Part shown: positions 8,248-17,581 of the stretch, one piece after another
How positions within the stretch are numbered: position 1 is the stretch's first letter
How the letters are laid out: every line of letters starts with the position of its first letter
Source: Cryomorphaceae bacterium
GTDB taxonomy: Bacteria; Bacteroidota; Bacteroidia; Flavobacteriales; Flavobacteriaceae
NCBI GenBank assembly: GCA_018646865.1
Contig: JABGTW010000053.1
Span: forward strand, 1-60,201
Direction: 5' to 3'
DNA: 60,201 bases
The notes under the pieces: generated by a model
The model's input: only the letters and a program-made list of their open reading frames with translations
What the model was told of the DNA's origin: nothing
Database searches by the model: none
Program-made: the position numbers and the translations under genes

Positions 8248-11200
8248 ATGAAAAAAATTATTTATTCACTTCTATTCATCATGATTTCTTCAAATATTAT
8301 GTTTGCTCAAGAAAAAATTGAGGAGAAGGATGAGAAAAAAGAGAAAACTAACAAAAACTTACCTATAAAGCCAGATAGGTTTTATGACCTGAATACTGAT
8401 ACTGGAACATGGATGTCACTTGATGTAAGTCCAGATGGTCAAAAGATTGTCTTTGATTTATTAGGAGACTTGTATATGATACCTATCTCAGGTGGTAAAG
8501 CAACAAGAATTACAAAGGGAATGGCTTTTGATACTAACCCAAGATTTTCTCCAGATGGAAAATCCCTAGTATACACAAGTGATGCTAGTGGAGGTAACAA
8601 CATATGGATTAGAGATTTAGAAGCAAATGATTCTACTCAAATTACTAAAGAAAAAGACTTACAAACTGCATTCGCTGATTGGACTAAAGATGGAGATTAT
8701 ATTATAGCAGCAAAAGGTAGAAGAAATCTAAAGCTTCATATGTATCACAAAGATGGTGGATCTGGTGTAAAATTAATAGACAAACCTTCATCAATTAAGA
8801 TTACTCAACCAATAGTTGGAAGTGAGGATCGTTATATTTGGTATGCTCATAGAACAAGTTCTTGGCAGTATAATGCAAGGTTTCCACAATATCAGATTTC
8901 TAAATTTGATAGAGAAACAGGAGAAATTAAAAGAGAAACTTCAAGATTTGGCTCAGCTTTCACTCCAACATTATCCCCTGATGGAAAATGGCTTGTTTAT
9001 GGAACAAGATATGAGGATAAAACTGCTCTAAGAATTAGAAACCTAAAAACTGGAGATGAAAGATGGCTTGCATATCCAATTCAAAAGGATGATCAAGAGT
9101 CACAGGCTACAATGGGAGTATTACCAGGCATGGCTTTTACTCCAGATAGCAAGAATTTAGTGGCTTCTTATGGAGGAAAAATAAATAAAATACCTTTAAG
9201 TGGAGGTGCCTCATCAATTATTCCATTTGAGGTAAACGAAAAGATTGCTGTAGGTCCTGAATTGAAGTTTGATTATCTAATTTCTGATTCAAATGAAATG
9301 GATGCAACTCAAATAAGAGATGCAGCTGTTTCTCCTGACAAAACACATATTGCATTTACAGCATTAAATAAATTATATGTAAAGAATCTTATAACTGATA
9401 AAATAATAAGACTTACAAACTTTGGTGATAAAGTAATAGAAGCTATGCCCGCATGGAGCCCAAATGGAAAGGATATTGCATTTGTTACATGGGATAATAA
9501 TAATGGAGGTTATATTTATAAAATAAGAGCAGATGGTAAAAGGAATCCAATACTTTTAACTGCTGATGATGCTGGAAGAAGTTCAGGGGTTTTCATGAAT
9601 CCTAAATGGAATTTTGAAGGAGATAAAATAGTTTTTCTAATTGGTGATCAAAGAAGCTATAAAGAAAGCTATGCTCCAAGTGCTTTTCAGTCAAATGAAA
9701 AAATTATGTGGGTCTCTTCAAATGGAGGAAAACTTAATTTTATTGATGATTCAAAGGGAAGAGAATATCCACACTTTGTAAAAGGAAAGGATAGGATATA
9801 TTTATTTCATTATAGTGATGGTTTAGTCTCTATTAAATGGGATGGAACAGATCAGAAAAAAATATTAAAAGTAACTGGATCTACTCCATATGGTGCAGGA
9901 GATACTAAAACACCTTCAGGAGCGAGTATAATTTTAATTTCCCCTGATGGAAAGACAGGTTTAGCAAAAGTTGTTAATAATATATATAGTTTTACAATTC
10001 CATATTCAGGAATAGAGTCTCTAAAAATTTCTTTATCTAATCCTAAATTTTCATCTTTTCCAGCAAGGAGATTAACTGAGATTGGAGGGGAGTTTCCTTC
10101 TTGGAGCAATGATTCTGAATTTATTTATTGGTCTATTGGTAAATCATTCTTAACCTACAGTCTTACTGAGGCAAATGAGTTTGAAGAGATCCAAAAATCT
10201 AAAGAAAAAGAAAAGAGTGATGAAGAAAAGAAGAAAGAAGAAATAGCAGAACAAATTGCTAAAGTTAATCCAGAATTGGCAGGTGAGTTATCAGATGAAA
10301 AAGATGATAAATATAAGCCTGAAGAGATAGACATTATAGTCACTCTAGAAAGAGATATTCCCTCTGGAACAATACTTCTTCAAAATGCTAAGATTATTAC
10401 AATGAACGGGAATGAGATTATTGAAAAAGGTAATATTCTTATTAAAAATAATAGAATTGTTGATGTTAGTGCTAGTGAAATTAGAATTGATAATGAAGAT
10501 ATAACTGTAATGGATATGAGTGGAAAAGTAATCTTGCCAGGTTTTATAGATACTCATGCTCATATGTGGCCAAGTTGGAATCTTCATAAACTTCAACCAT
10601 TTTCATATGCTGCAAATTTAGCATATGGAGTAACTACGACTAGAGATCCACAGACTGCAACAACAGATGTCCTTACATATAGTGATATGGTTGATACTGG
10701 TAAAATATTAGGACCAAGAATATACTCAACAGGTCCTGGTGTTGGATATTGGGGTTATAATGTCAAAAGTCTAGATGAGGCTAGGGATGTATTAAAGCAA
10801 TATTCTAAATATTATAACACAAAATCAATTAAAATGTACGTTGCAGGAAATAGACAACAAAGACAGTGGATATTAATGGCAGCTAAAGAACAAAAAATAA
10901 TGCCAACTACTGAGGGAAGTCTTAATCTTAGACTAAATATGGCTTCAACTATTGATGGTTATCCAGGCCAAGAACACAACCATCCAATTTATCCTGTTTT
11001 TAAAGATTATATTGGATTAACAGCTTTTTCAAAAAGAGCTTATACTCCAACTCTTCTAGTAACTTATGGTGGGCCTTGGGCAGAGAATTATTATTATGCT
11101 ACTGAAGATCTTCATGGAGATGAAAAATTAAATTTCTTTACTCCAAAAGAAGAGGTTGATTCAAAATCTAGAAGGAGAAATGTCGGATGGTTTATGGATG

Positions 11201-11625
11201 AAGAATATACTTTTCCAGAACTAGCAGAATTTGTAAAAGATCTAGTTGAGGCAGGAGGTATTTCAGGTGTTGGATCTCATGGTCAACTTCAAGGTCTAGG
11301 ATATCATTGGGAACTATGGAGTATGGCTGCAGGAGGTATTAAAAATCATGATATGCTTAAAGTAGCTACTATTAAAGGAGCATATGCAATTGGACTTGAT
11401 AAAGAATTAGGGTCAATTGAGAAGGGTAAATTAGCAGATCTAGTTATATTAAATAAAGATCCTCTTGAAAACATTAGGAATACAAATTCCGTAGATATGA
11501 TAATGAAAAATGGTAGAATATATGATGGAAATAATTTAAACGAAATTTATCCTTTAAAGAAAAAATATTCAAACTTTGATTGGCAACAAAACAAACCGGA
11601 TTCATTACCAGGCATTAAAAAATAA
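8248..11625 (+). CDS. Secreted beta-propeller (PD40/TolB-like) - amidohydrolase fusion
   Basis: This 1125-residue exported protein has a signal peptide (MKKIIYSLLFIMISSNIMFAQ). Residues of about 45-660 form PD40/TolB-type propeller repeats (SPDGQKIVFD, SPDGKSLVYTSD, SPDGKWLVYGTR, SPNGKDIAFVTWD). A highly charged Lys/Glu linker lies at about 645-700. A C-terminal amidohydrolase (about 710-1110) has the metal motif IDTHAHMW, later histidines in GQEHNHPIYPV and GSHGQLQG, and the family ending KGKLADLVILNKDP. Homologues are annotated as amidohydrolases or Xaa-Pro dipeptidase-like enzymes. It leads a six-gene operon (next start after 5 bases) that ends in 5-oxoprolinase, so a peptide or cyclic-amide substrate is plausible but unproven. 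Confidence 0.85.
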   Translation: MKKIIYSLLFIMISSNIMFAQEKIEEKDEKKEKTNKNLPIKPDRFYDLNTDTGTWMSLDVSPDGQKIVFDLLGDLYMIPISGGKATRITKGMAFDTNPRFSPDGKSLVYTSDASGGNNIWIRDLEANDSTQITKEKDLQTAFADWTKDGDYIIAAKGRRNLKLHMYHKDGGSGVKLIDKPSSIKITQPIVGSEDRYIWYAHRTSSWQYNARFPQYQISKFDRETGEIKRETSRFGSAFTPTLSPDGKWLVYGTRYEDKTALRIRNLKTGDERWLAYPIQKDDQESQATMGVLPGMAFTPDSKNLVASYGGKINKIPLSGGASSIIPFEVNEKIAVGPELKFDYLISDSNEMDATQIRDAAVSPDKTHIAFTALNKLYVKNLITDKIIRLTNFGDKVIEAMPAWSPNGKDIAFVTWDNNNGGYIYKIRADGKRNPILLTADDAGRSSGVFMNPKWNFEGDKIVFLIGDQRSYKESYAPSAFQSNEKIMWVSSNGGKLNFIDDSKGREYPHFVKGKDRIYLFHYSDGLVSIKWDGTDQKKILKVTGSTPYGAGDTKTPSGASIILISPDGKTGLAKVVNNIYSFTIPYSGIESLKISLSNPKFSSFPARRLTEIGGEFPSWSNDSEFIYWSIGKSFLTYSLTEANEFEEIQKSKEKEKSDEEKKKEEIAEQIAKVNPELAGELSDEKDDKYKPEEIDIIVTLERDIPSGTILLQNAKIITMNGNEIIEKGNILIKNNRIVDVSASEIRIDNEDITVMDMSGKVILPGFIDTHAHMWPSWNLHKLQPFSYAANLAYGVTTTRDPQTATTDVLTYSDMVDTGKILGPRIYSTGPGVGYWGYNVKSLDEARDVLKQYSKYYNTKSIKMYVAGNRQQRQWILMAAKEQKIMPTTEGSLNLRLNMASTIDGYPGQEHNHPIYPVFKDYIGLTAFSKRAYTPTLLVTYGGPWAENYYYATEDLHGDEKLNFFTPKEEVDSKSRRRNVGWFMDEEYTFPELAEFVKDLVEAGGISGVGSHGQLQGLGYHWELWSMAAGGIKNHDMLKVATIKGAYAIGLDKELGSIEKGKLADLVILNKDPLENIRNTNSVDMIMKNGRIYDGNNLNEIYPLKKKYSNFDWQQNKPDSLPGIKK

Positions 11626-11630
11626 ATATT

Positions 11631-14144
11631 ATGAGAAAATTTTTACTACTTAACCTTATATTTTTAGGTTCACTTTATTCACAAGATTATTATTTTGAAA
11701 AATACGCTCCTTTTGATTCTGATATAAAGTCTCCAGAGGAATTTTTAGGCTATCCAATTGGTGATATGCATACAAGACATGATTTGATTGTGTCGTATAT
11801 GACATATTTATCTAATGTGTCAGATAAAGCAGACATGTTTAAATATGCAACTTCATATGAGGGAAGAAAATTAATATACTTAATAGTAAGTAGTCCCGAA
11901 AAAATAAAAAATATTGAATCAATTAGGAAAACACATATTTCATATATAAATCCAGATTATGAAAATTACACTGAAACTTCAATACCTAATAATTTTCCTG
12001 TAATTGTAAATCTAGGCTATAATGTTCATGGAAATGAACCTTCTAGTTCAGAGGCAGCAATGCTTACTGCATATACATTAATTAGCTCTAAATCTAAAGA
12101 AGTTGAAGATTATCTAGAAAATTCAATTGTGTTAATTGACCCTACAATCAATCCAGATGGAAGAGATAGGCATACTCAATGGGTAAATAGTTATAAAGGT
12201 TCTCCGCTTGTTGATGATCCTCAGGATGCTGAACATAATGAATATTGGCCTGGTGGAAGAACAAATCATTATTGGTTTGATTTAAATAGAGATGTATTGC
12301 TAGGGATACACCCAGAGACTAGGGGTAAAATTAATTTTCATCATAATTGGTTTCCAAATGTTACAATGGATTTCCATGAAATGGGTTCAAATAGCACATA
12401 TTTTTTTGTTCCATGGAAAGCTCATGCTGCAAAGGATCCTGTAATACCTCAAGAAAATTATGAATACTTTGAAACATTATTTGGAACCTTTTTTGCTAAG
12501 GGTCTTGATGAGATAGGATCTCTCTATTTTTCAAAAGAAGCATTTGATAAAACATATCCTGGATATCACTCTTCATATGCTGATTTACTTGGTGGAATAG
12601 GAATGTTATTTGAACAAGCAAGTTCTAGAGGACATAAACAAGTAAATCAATTTGGAGAAATCACATTTCCTTTCACAATAAGAAATCATTATGTGTCTGG
12701 TATGAATACTGTTAAAGCTTCAGTTGAAATGAAAGATGAGTTAAAAGAGTATCAACAAAGATTTTTTGCTTCAGCATTAACAGATGCTGATAAAAAAAGA
12801 GTAAAGGGTTATTCTTTTAAAATGGGGAAAGATAGAAATAAGACTAAGGCATTTCTTGACAAATTAATGATACATGATATAAGAGTTTTAAAAGATAATA
12901 ATGATTTTTTTGTTCCAACTAAACAAAAAAATTACAGAACTGTAAGGTCTATTTTTGAAACTAATACTGAATTTAGAGATAGCGTTTTTTATGATGCTTC
13001 AGCTTGGTCAATTGCAAATTTTTATGATATTGATTATAGTCCTTCATCGAAAAATCTTGAAGGTATTGAACTTGACAATCTAGATAATTTATTTAATGTT
13101 AATAAAATAGATAAGTCTGAGTATGCATATATTATTAATTCTGTTGATTATAATATTCCAGCTGTTATAAACACTCTAATTAATCATGATATTCTTGTTT
13201 CAACAGCATTTAAGCCTATTAAAATTAACACTTCTAGTGGTCTAAAATCATTTGATTATGGCTCTCTTGTCATACCTTTAAGTCTTCAAAAAGTAACCTC
13301 AAATGAGTTATTTGAAATACTAAATACTATTCAGAAAGAGTATCAAGTAGATATTTATTCAGCTCCTTCTGGTTTAAGCTCTGGTGGAATTGATCTTGGG
13401 AGTGGATATGTATCTCCAATAAAAAAACAAAAAGCAATGATGTTTGTTGGTACTGGAGTAAGATCATATGAAGCTGGGGAGATATGGCATTTATTAGATC
13501 AAAGAGTAGGAATGCCAATATCTAAAATTCCTATTAGAAATTTTGATAGAGTTTCAATAGAAAAGTATACAACTATGGTAATTGTATCAGGTAGTTATGA
13601 CTTTAATGAAGATCAATTAAAAAAAATAAAAGACTGGGCTAGTTCTGGAAACACAATTATTTCAATTGGTTCTGGTTCAAAATTTCTTATTGATAATGGA
13701 ATTGTAAATGAAAAATTACTTAAGTCAGACAAAGATGAGGATAGAAAAGATTATCAACCATACATTGATGCACGAGATAATAGAGGAAAAGAAAGAATTG
13801 GTGGTATTATCTTAAATGCTCAAGTCGATCTGACACATCCTATTGGATTTGGTTATGAGGATTCTAATATTCCAGTTTACAGAAATAATAATGTATGGAT
13901 TCAACCATCAGATAATGAATATTCCTCAGTTTTAAGGTATACTAACAACCCTTTGATAGATGGATTTATAACAGACAATAATGCTGAGAAACTTAATTCT
14001 ACAATTTCTTTATTAGTATCTAAAATTGGAGACGGAAGAGCAGTAATGTTTTCTGATAATCCTAATTTTAGAGGTTCATGGTATGGGACAAATAGACTAT
14101 TTCTAAATGCAATATTGCTTGGAGATAAGATTCAAGTTCCATAA
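11631..14144 (+). CDS. Secreted M14 family zinc carboxypeptidase
   Basis: This is an exported metallocarboxypeptidase of 837 residues with signal peptide MRKFLLLNLIFLGSLYSQ. The M14 zinc site is visible as H133 and E136 (NVHGNE) and H249 (MDFHEMG); PTINPDGRDRH at 171-181 matches the substrate-binding INPDG region. The candidate general-base glutamate lies in GMLFEQASSRG near 330. The long C-terminal half (about 400-837) looks like further accessory domains, possibly a glutamine-amidotransferase-like fold (MMFVGTGVRSYEAGEIWHLL). Its stop overlaps the next start (TAATG), so translation is probably coupled to the Nramp-like transporter. Confidence 0.87.
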   Translation: MRKFLLLNLIFLGSLYSQDYYFEKYAPFDSDIKSPEEFLGYPIGDMHTRHDLIVSYMTYLSNVSDKADMFKYATSYEGRKLIYLIVSSPEKIKNIESIRKTHISYINPDYENYTETSIPNNFPVIVNLGYNVHGNEPSSSEAAMLTAYTLISSKSKEVEDYLENSIVLIDPTINPDGRDRHTQWVNSYKGSPLVDDPQDAEHNEYWPGGRTNHYWFDLNRDVLLGIHPETRGKINFHHNWFPNVTMDFHEMGSNSTYFFVPWKAHAAKDPVIPQENYEYFETLFGTFFAKGLDEIGSLYFSKEAFDKTYPGYHSSYADLLGGIGMLFEQASSRGHKQVNQFGEITFPFTIRNHYVSGMNTVKASVEMKDELKEYQQRFFASALTDADKKRVKGYSFKMGKDRNKTKAFLDKLMIHDIRVLKDNNDFFVPTKQKNYRTVRSIFETNTEFRDSVFYDASAWSIANFYDIDYSPSSKNLEGIELDNLDNLFNVNKIDKSEYAYIINSVDYNIPAVINTLINHDILVSTAFKPIKINTSSGLKSFDYGSLVIPLSLQKVTSNELFEILNTIQKEYQVDIYSAPSGLSSGGIDLGSGYVSPIKKQKAMMFVGTGVRSYEAGEIWHLLDQRVGMPISKIPIRNFDRVSIEKYTTMVIVSGSYDFNEDQLKKIKDWASSGNTIISIGSGSKFLIDNGIVNEKLLKSDKDEDRKDYQPYIDARDNRGKERIGGIILNAQVDLTHPIGFGYEDSNIPVYRNNNVWIQPSDNEYSSVLRYTNNPLIDGFITDNNAEKLNSTISLLVSKIGDGRAVMFSDNPNFRGSWYGTNRLFLNAILLGDKIQVP

Positions 14145-15334
14145 TGAAATGGTTTAGAGATATTGGGCCAGGTGTTTTAATTGCTGCTGCATTTATAGGA
14201 CCTGGAACTGTTACTCTTTGTACAATTGCTGGCGCTTCTTTTGGATACTCATTAATCTGGGCAATTATTTTATCAACATTTTCTACAATTGTACTTCAAG
14301 AAATGTCACTTAGAATAGGCTTAGTTACAAGGATGAACTTAGCTGAAGTTATAAGAACCTCAATAAAATCTGTTTTACTAAATAGATTTATAATATTACT
14401 TATTATTTCTTCTATTTTAATTGGAAATGCAGCTTATGAAGCAGGAAATATTACAGGTGCATCCTTAGGTATTTCAGCAATTATAAATAATCAATCAGTT
14501 AATTACTTTCCTATTTTAATTGGATTGATTGCCTTTATAATACTTTATCAAGGAAATTATAAGATACTAGAAAGGTCTCTTATATCACTTGTATTACTGA
14601 TGAGTATATCTTTCTTTATTACAGCTATTATGACTAAACCAGACATAACTAATATGTTAAATGGTATTTTTAAACCAAAAGTAAACTCAGATAACTTGTT
14701 AATTATATTAGGTCTTATTGGCACAACAGTAGTTCCATATAATATTTTTCTACACTCATCATTAGTTTCTGAGAAATGGAATTCAATTCATAAACTTAGA
14801 GTAGCTAGATTAGAAAGTTTTATTTCAATTCTTCTAGGTGGTTTAATATCATTATCAATAATAATAACTGCTGCTTCAGTAACTAACCAAAATATTACTG
14901 GTGTAATTGATTTAGCAAAAGGTTTAGAACCACTTTATGGAAAATTTGCTATATACTTCCTTGGTATTGGGTTGTTTGCCTCAGGAATAACATCATCTAT
15001 TACAGCTCCTTTAGCAGCAGCATACGTTGCTAAAAGTTGTTTTGGATGGAATGATTCACTTAAGAGTAAAAGATTTAGAATGGTTTGGATTTTTATATTA
15101 ATTATTGGTGTGTCGGCATCTATGGTAAATATTAATCCTATCGAAATAATAAAGTTTGCTCAGTTTTCAAATAGTCTTTTGCTTCCAATAATTGCTATAA
15201 TACTCTTATGGTTAATTAATAACAAGAACATAATTAGTAGTGAATACAATTATAGGTATCAAAATGTTCTTGGTATTTTTATAGTAATTATTTCTCTTAT
15301 ACTTGGAGTTAAAGGTTTAATTTCTCTTTTATAA
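14144..15334 (+). CDS. Nramp-like (YcsG-type) transporter lacking the canonical metal site
   Basis: This inner-membrane protein of the Nramp/SLC11 family has 396 residues and about 11 hydrophobic segments. In canonical Nramps, helix 1 has DPGN and helix 6 has MPH, which bind the divalent metal. Here the aligned stretches are FIGPGT (G19 and T22 replace Asp and Asn) and VVPYN (V197 and Y199 replace Met and His). Canonical Mn/Fe transport is therefore unlikely. It sits directly before pxpA, overlapping it by one base (TAATG), as the Nramp-like YcsG does next to the YcsF/KipI/KipA genes of Bacillus subtilis. Inference: it may import 5-oxoproline or a related compound. Confidence 0.85.
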   Translation: MKWFRDIGPGVLIAAAFIGPGTVTLCTIAGASFGYSLIWAIILSTFSTIVLQEMSLRIGLVTRMNLAEVIRTSIKSVLLNRFIILLIISSILIGNAAYEAGNITGASLGISAIINNQSVNYFPILIGLIAFIILYQGNYKILERSLISLVLLMSISFFITAIMTKPDITNMLNGIFKPKVNSDNLLIILGLIGTTVVPYNIFLHSSLVSEKWNSIHKLRVARLESFISILLGGLISLSIIITAASVTNQNITGVIDLAKGLEPLYGKFAIYFLGIGLFASGITSSITAPLAAAYVAKSCFGWNDSLKSKRFRMVWIFILIIGVSASMVNINPIEIIKFAQFSNSLLLPIIAIILLWLINNKNIISSEYNYRYQNVLGIFIVIISLILGVKGLISLL

Positions 15335-16047
15335 TGTTAAATATTAATTGTGATTTAGGAGAAGGGTTAAATAATGAACATTTAATTATGCCATTGATTA
15401 ACTCATGTAATATTGCCTCAGGTGGTCATGCTGGGAATACTAAAAGTATGATAGAATGTGTTGAAATATCAATTAGATGTAATGTTGAAATTGGAGCCCA
15501 TCCATCCTATCCTGATAGATTAAATTTTGGTAGAAAAAAAATGGAAATTTCAAAACCTGAATTATCATACAGCATAATTACTCAGATTGAATCATTAGAG
15601 ACTATAGCTAGCTCATATGGTAAAAAATTACATCATATTAAAGCCCATGGAGCCCTGTATAACGAGATGATAAGTGATATAGATCTTGCAGATTTTTATC
15701 TTGATACAATTAAAGAGTATAAATCAAAATATTCTATATATATCCCATATAAATCAGAGATTGAAAAGTTAGCTTCAAAAAGAGGATTTGATATAATCTA
15801 TGAAGTATTTGGTGATAGAAATTATAATGATAATTTAAGTTTAGTCTCAAGAGAAAAAGAGAATGCACTTATCAATGATCCTAAAGAAGTAATTAATCAT
15901 CTAACATCTATTATAGAGTCAAATGCTGTTAAAACTATTTCAGGAGATACTCGTGAAATAAAATTTGACACCATATGTATTCATTCTGACACAAATAATT
16001 CTATTCAGATTCTTAAAGAAATAAATAAAGTTTTTAAGAATAGATAA
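15334..16047 (+). CDS. pxpA: 5-oxoprolinase subunit A (LamB/YcsF family)
   Basis: PxpA is one of three subunits of the ATP-dependent prokaryotic 5-oxoprolinase, which opens pyroglutamate to glutamate. The 237 residues carry the family signature at the N-terminus (NINCDLGEGLNNE), then NSCNIASGGHAG, GAHPSYPDR, HHIKAHGALYN and the terminal CIHSDT motif. The gene overlaps the transporter upstream by one base and is followed by pxpB after 4 bases, giving the standard A-B-C order. It is likely cytoplasmic and works as a complex with PxpB/PxpC. Confidence 0.95.
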   Translation: MLNINCDLGEGLNNEHLIMPLINSCNIASGGHAGNTKSMIECVEISIRCNVEIGAHPSYPDRLNFGRKKMEISKPELSYSIITQIESLETIASSYGKKLHHIKAHGALYNEMISDIDLADFYLDTIKEYKSKYSIYIPYKSEIEKLASKRGFDIIYEVFGDRNYNDNLSLVSREKENALINDPKEVINHLTSIIESNAVKTISGDTREIKFDTICIHSDTNNSIQILKEINKVFKNR

Positions 16048-16051
16048 TACT

Positions 16052-16747
16052 ATGAAATATTTTATTTACAACGAAAACTCAATCTTAATTACATTCAATT
16101 CTGAAATAAATTCAGAATTTATTTACACTATTTCTTCTCTAAGAACTAAAATAGAAAATGATTTTAAAGAATATTTGATTGACACTGTTCAGTCTATAAA
16201 TTCATTACTTATAGTTTATGAAAGAAATAAAATTTCAACATATGATTTCTTAACTAAAGTAAGGAGTGTAAAGCTTGAAACAATTATCAAAAAAGAGAAG
16301 AGTAAAACATGGGAAATACCTGTGTGTTATGACACAACTTATGCTTCTGATCTTGAGGAATTTTCAAAATCAAAAAAAATATCTAAGAATGAGGTTGTTC
16401 AAATACATAAATCTAAAATATATGATGTAATGTCTATGGGTTTTTTGCCTGGATTTATGTATTTAGGAACTACTAACTTTAAGTTACACTGTGAAAGAAA
16501 AGTAAAACCTTCTTTTAAAGTAAGAAAGGGATCAATAGGTCTTGCTTTGAATCAAACATGTATATATCCACTGGATAGTCCAGGAGGGTGGCATATTATA
16601 GGGTTATCCCCTTTAGAGTTCTTTGATTTAAAATCAAAACCTCCATGTTTTGCAAGTCCAGGTGATAAAATAAAATTTTTTGAAATATCAAAATCTAAAT
16701 TTGAAACAATGATAAAAAATAAATCTCTTAAACCTAATTTTATCTAA
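16052..16747 (+). CDS. pxpB: 5-oxoprolinase subunit B (KipI family)
   Basis: This cyclophilin-like-fold subunit is paired with PxpC. The 231 residues have the family motifs: an IPVCYD strand at about 88-93, VMSMGFLPGFMYLG, RKVKPSFKVRKGSIGLA, and TCIYPLDSPGGWHIIG. In Bacillus the homologue KipI was first described as an inhibitor of the KinA sporulation kinase, but its place between pxpA and pxpC here points to the 5-oxoprolinase role. Its stop abuts the pxpC ATG. Confidence 0.94.
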   Translation: MKYFIYNENSILITFNSEINSEFIYTISSLRTKIENDFKEYLIDTVQSINSLLIVYERNKISTYDFLTKVRSVKLETIIKKEKSKTWEIPVCYDTTYASDLEEFSKSKKISKNEVVQIHKSKIYDVMSMGFLPGFMYLGTTNFKLHCERKVKPSFKVRKGSIGLALNQTCIYPLDSPGGWHIIGLSPLEFFDLKSKPPCFASPGDKIKFFEISKSKFETMIKNKSLKPNFI

Positions 16748-17581
16748 ATGATAAAAGTACTCGACCCTGGTCTTTACTCAACCATTCAAGATAATGGTAG
16801 ATATGGATATAGAAATATTGGAGTTCCGTATTCAGGATTTATGGATCAAGATAGTGCTATTGAAGCAAACAAAATTATAGGGAATAAGGTTAATGAATCT
16901 CTTTTAGAAATTACTTTAATGGGACCTACATTGCTTTTTAATGATAACTATACTTTATCTATAACAGGAGGAGATTTTACTCCTCAGTTAAATGATAAAA
17001 AAATTGAAATGTACAAACCAATAGAAGTTAAATTAGGAGATGTTTTAAAAATCAATCAAACATCTAATGGAGCTAGATGCTATCTAGCTTTTTCTGGAGG
17101 TATTACTTCTAAAAGCTATCTTGGTAGTAAATCTTCATATAAGAGTATAACACCATCCTATTTTCTAAAAAGAGGAGATGAAATTAAAGTAAATAAGAGT
17201 AATAAATCTAATTTTATTAGTGACTCTAAATCAAAATTTTTACTAACTAGTTTTTTAAATGTTTTTAGTGGGCCAGAATTTAATTTTCTTGAGAAAGATT
17301 CAGTAGATAACTTATTTAATAAAGAATTTACAATAGGAATTAATAACAGAATGGCTTATAACTTAACAGAAAAAATTCAAACTAAAACCAAATCAATTAT
17401 TTCATCTCCGGTTTTACCAGGAACTATTCAAATGACTCCTTCAGGAAATATTATAATTCTTCATAGAGATTGTCAAACAACAGGTGGATACTCGAGAATA
17501 CTTCAATTAAATGAGAAATCTTTGAATGATTTGTCTCAATTAAAAATTGGTGATAAAATAAAATTTAAATTAATTAATTAG
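16748..17581 (+). CDS. pxpC: 5-oxoprolinase subunit C (KipA / biotin-dependent carboxyltransferase family)
   Basis: This is the third 5-oxoprolinase subunit. At 277 residues it is somewhat shorter than typical KipA proteins (about 300-330), but both ends look complete: it starts with IKVLDPGLYSTIQDNGRYGYRNIGV and ends with the usual LPGTIQMTPSGNIIILHRDCQTTGGY block. GVPYSGFMDQDS and the central CYLAFSGGI are also family hallmarks. It is last in the operon beginning at 8248, and its 3' end overlaps a convergent unknown gene by 8 bases. Confidence 0.94.
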   Translation: MIKVLDPGLYSTIQDNGRYGYRNIGVPYSGFMDQDSAIEANKIIGNKVNESLLEITLMGPTLLFNDNYTLSITGGDFTPQLNDKKIEMYKPIEVKLGDVLKINQTSNGARCYLAFSGGITSKSYLGSKSSYKSITPSYFLKRGDEIKVNKSNKSNFISDSKSKFLLTSFLNVFSGPEFNFLEKDSVDNLFNKEFTIGINNRMAYNLTEKIQTKTKSIISSPVLPGTIQMTPSGNIIILHRDCQTTGGYSRILQLNEKSLNDLSQLKIGDKIKFKLIN

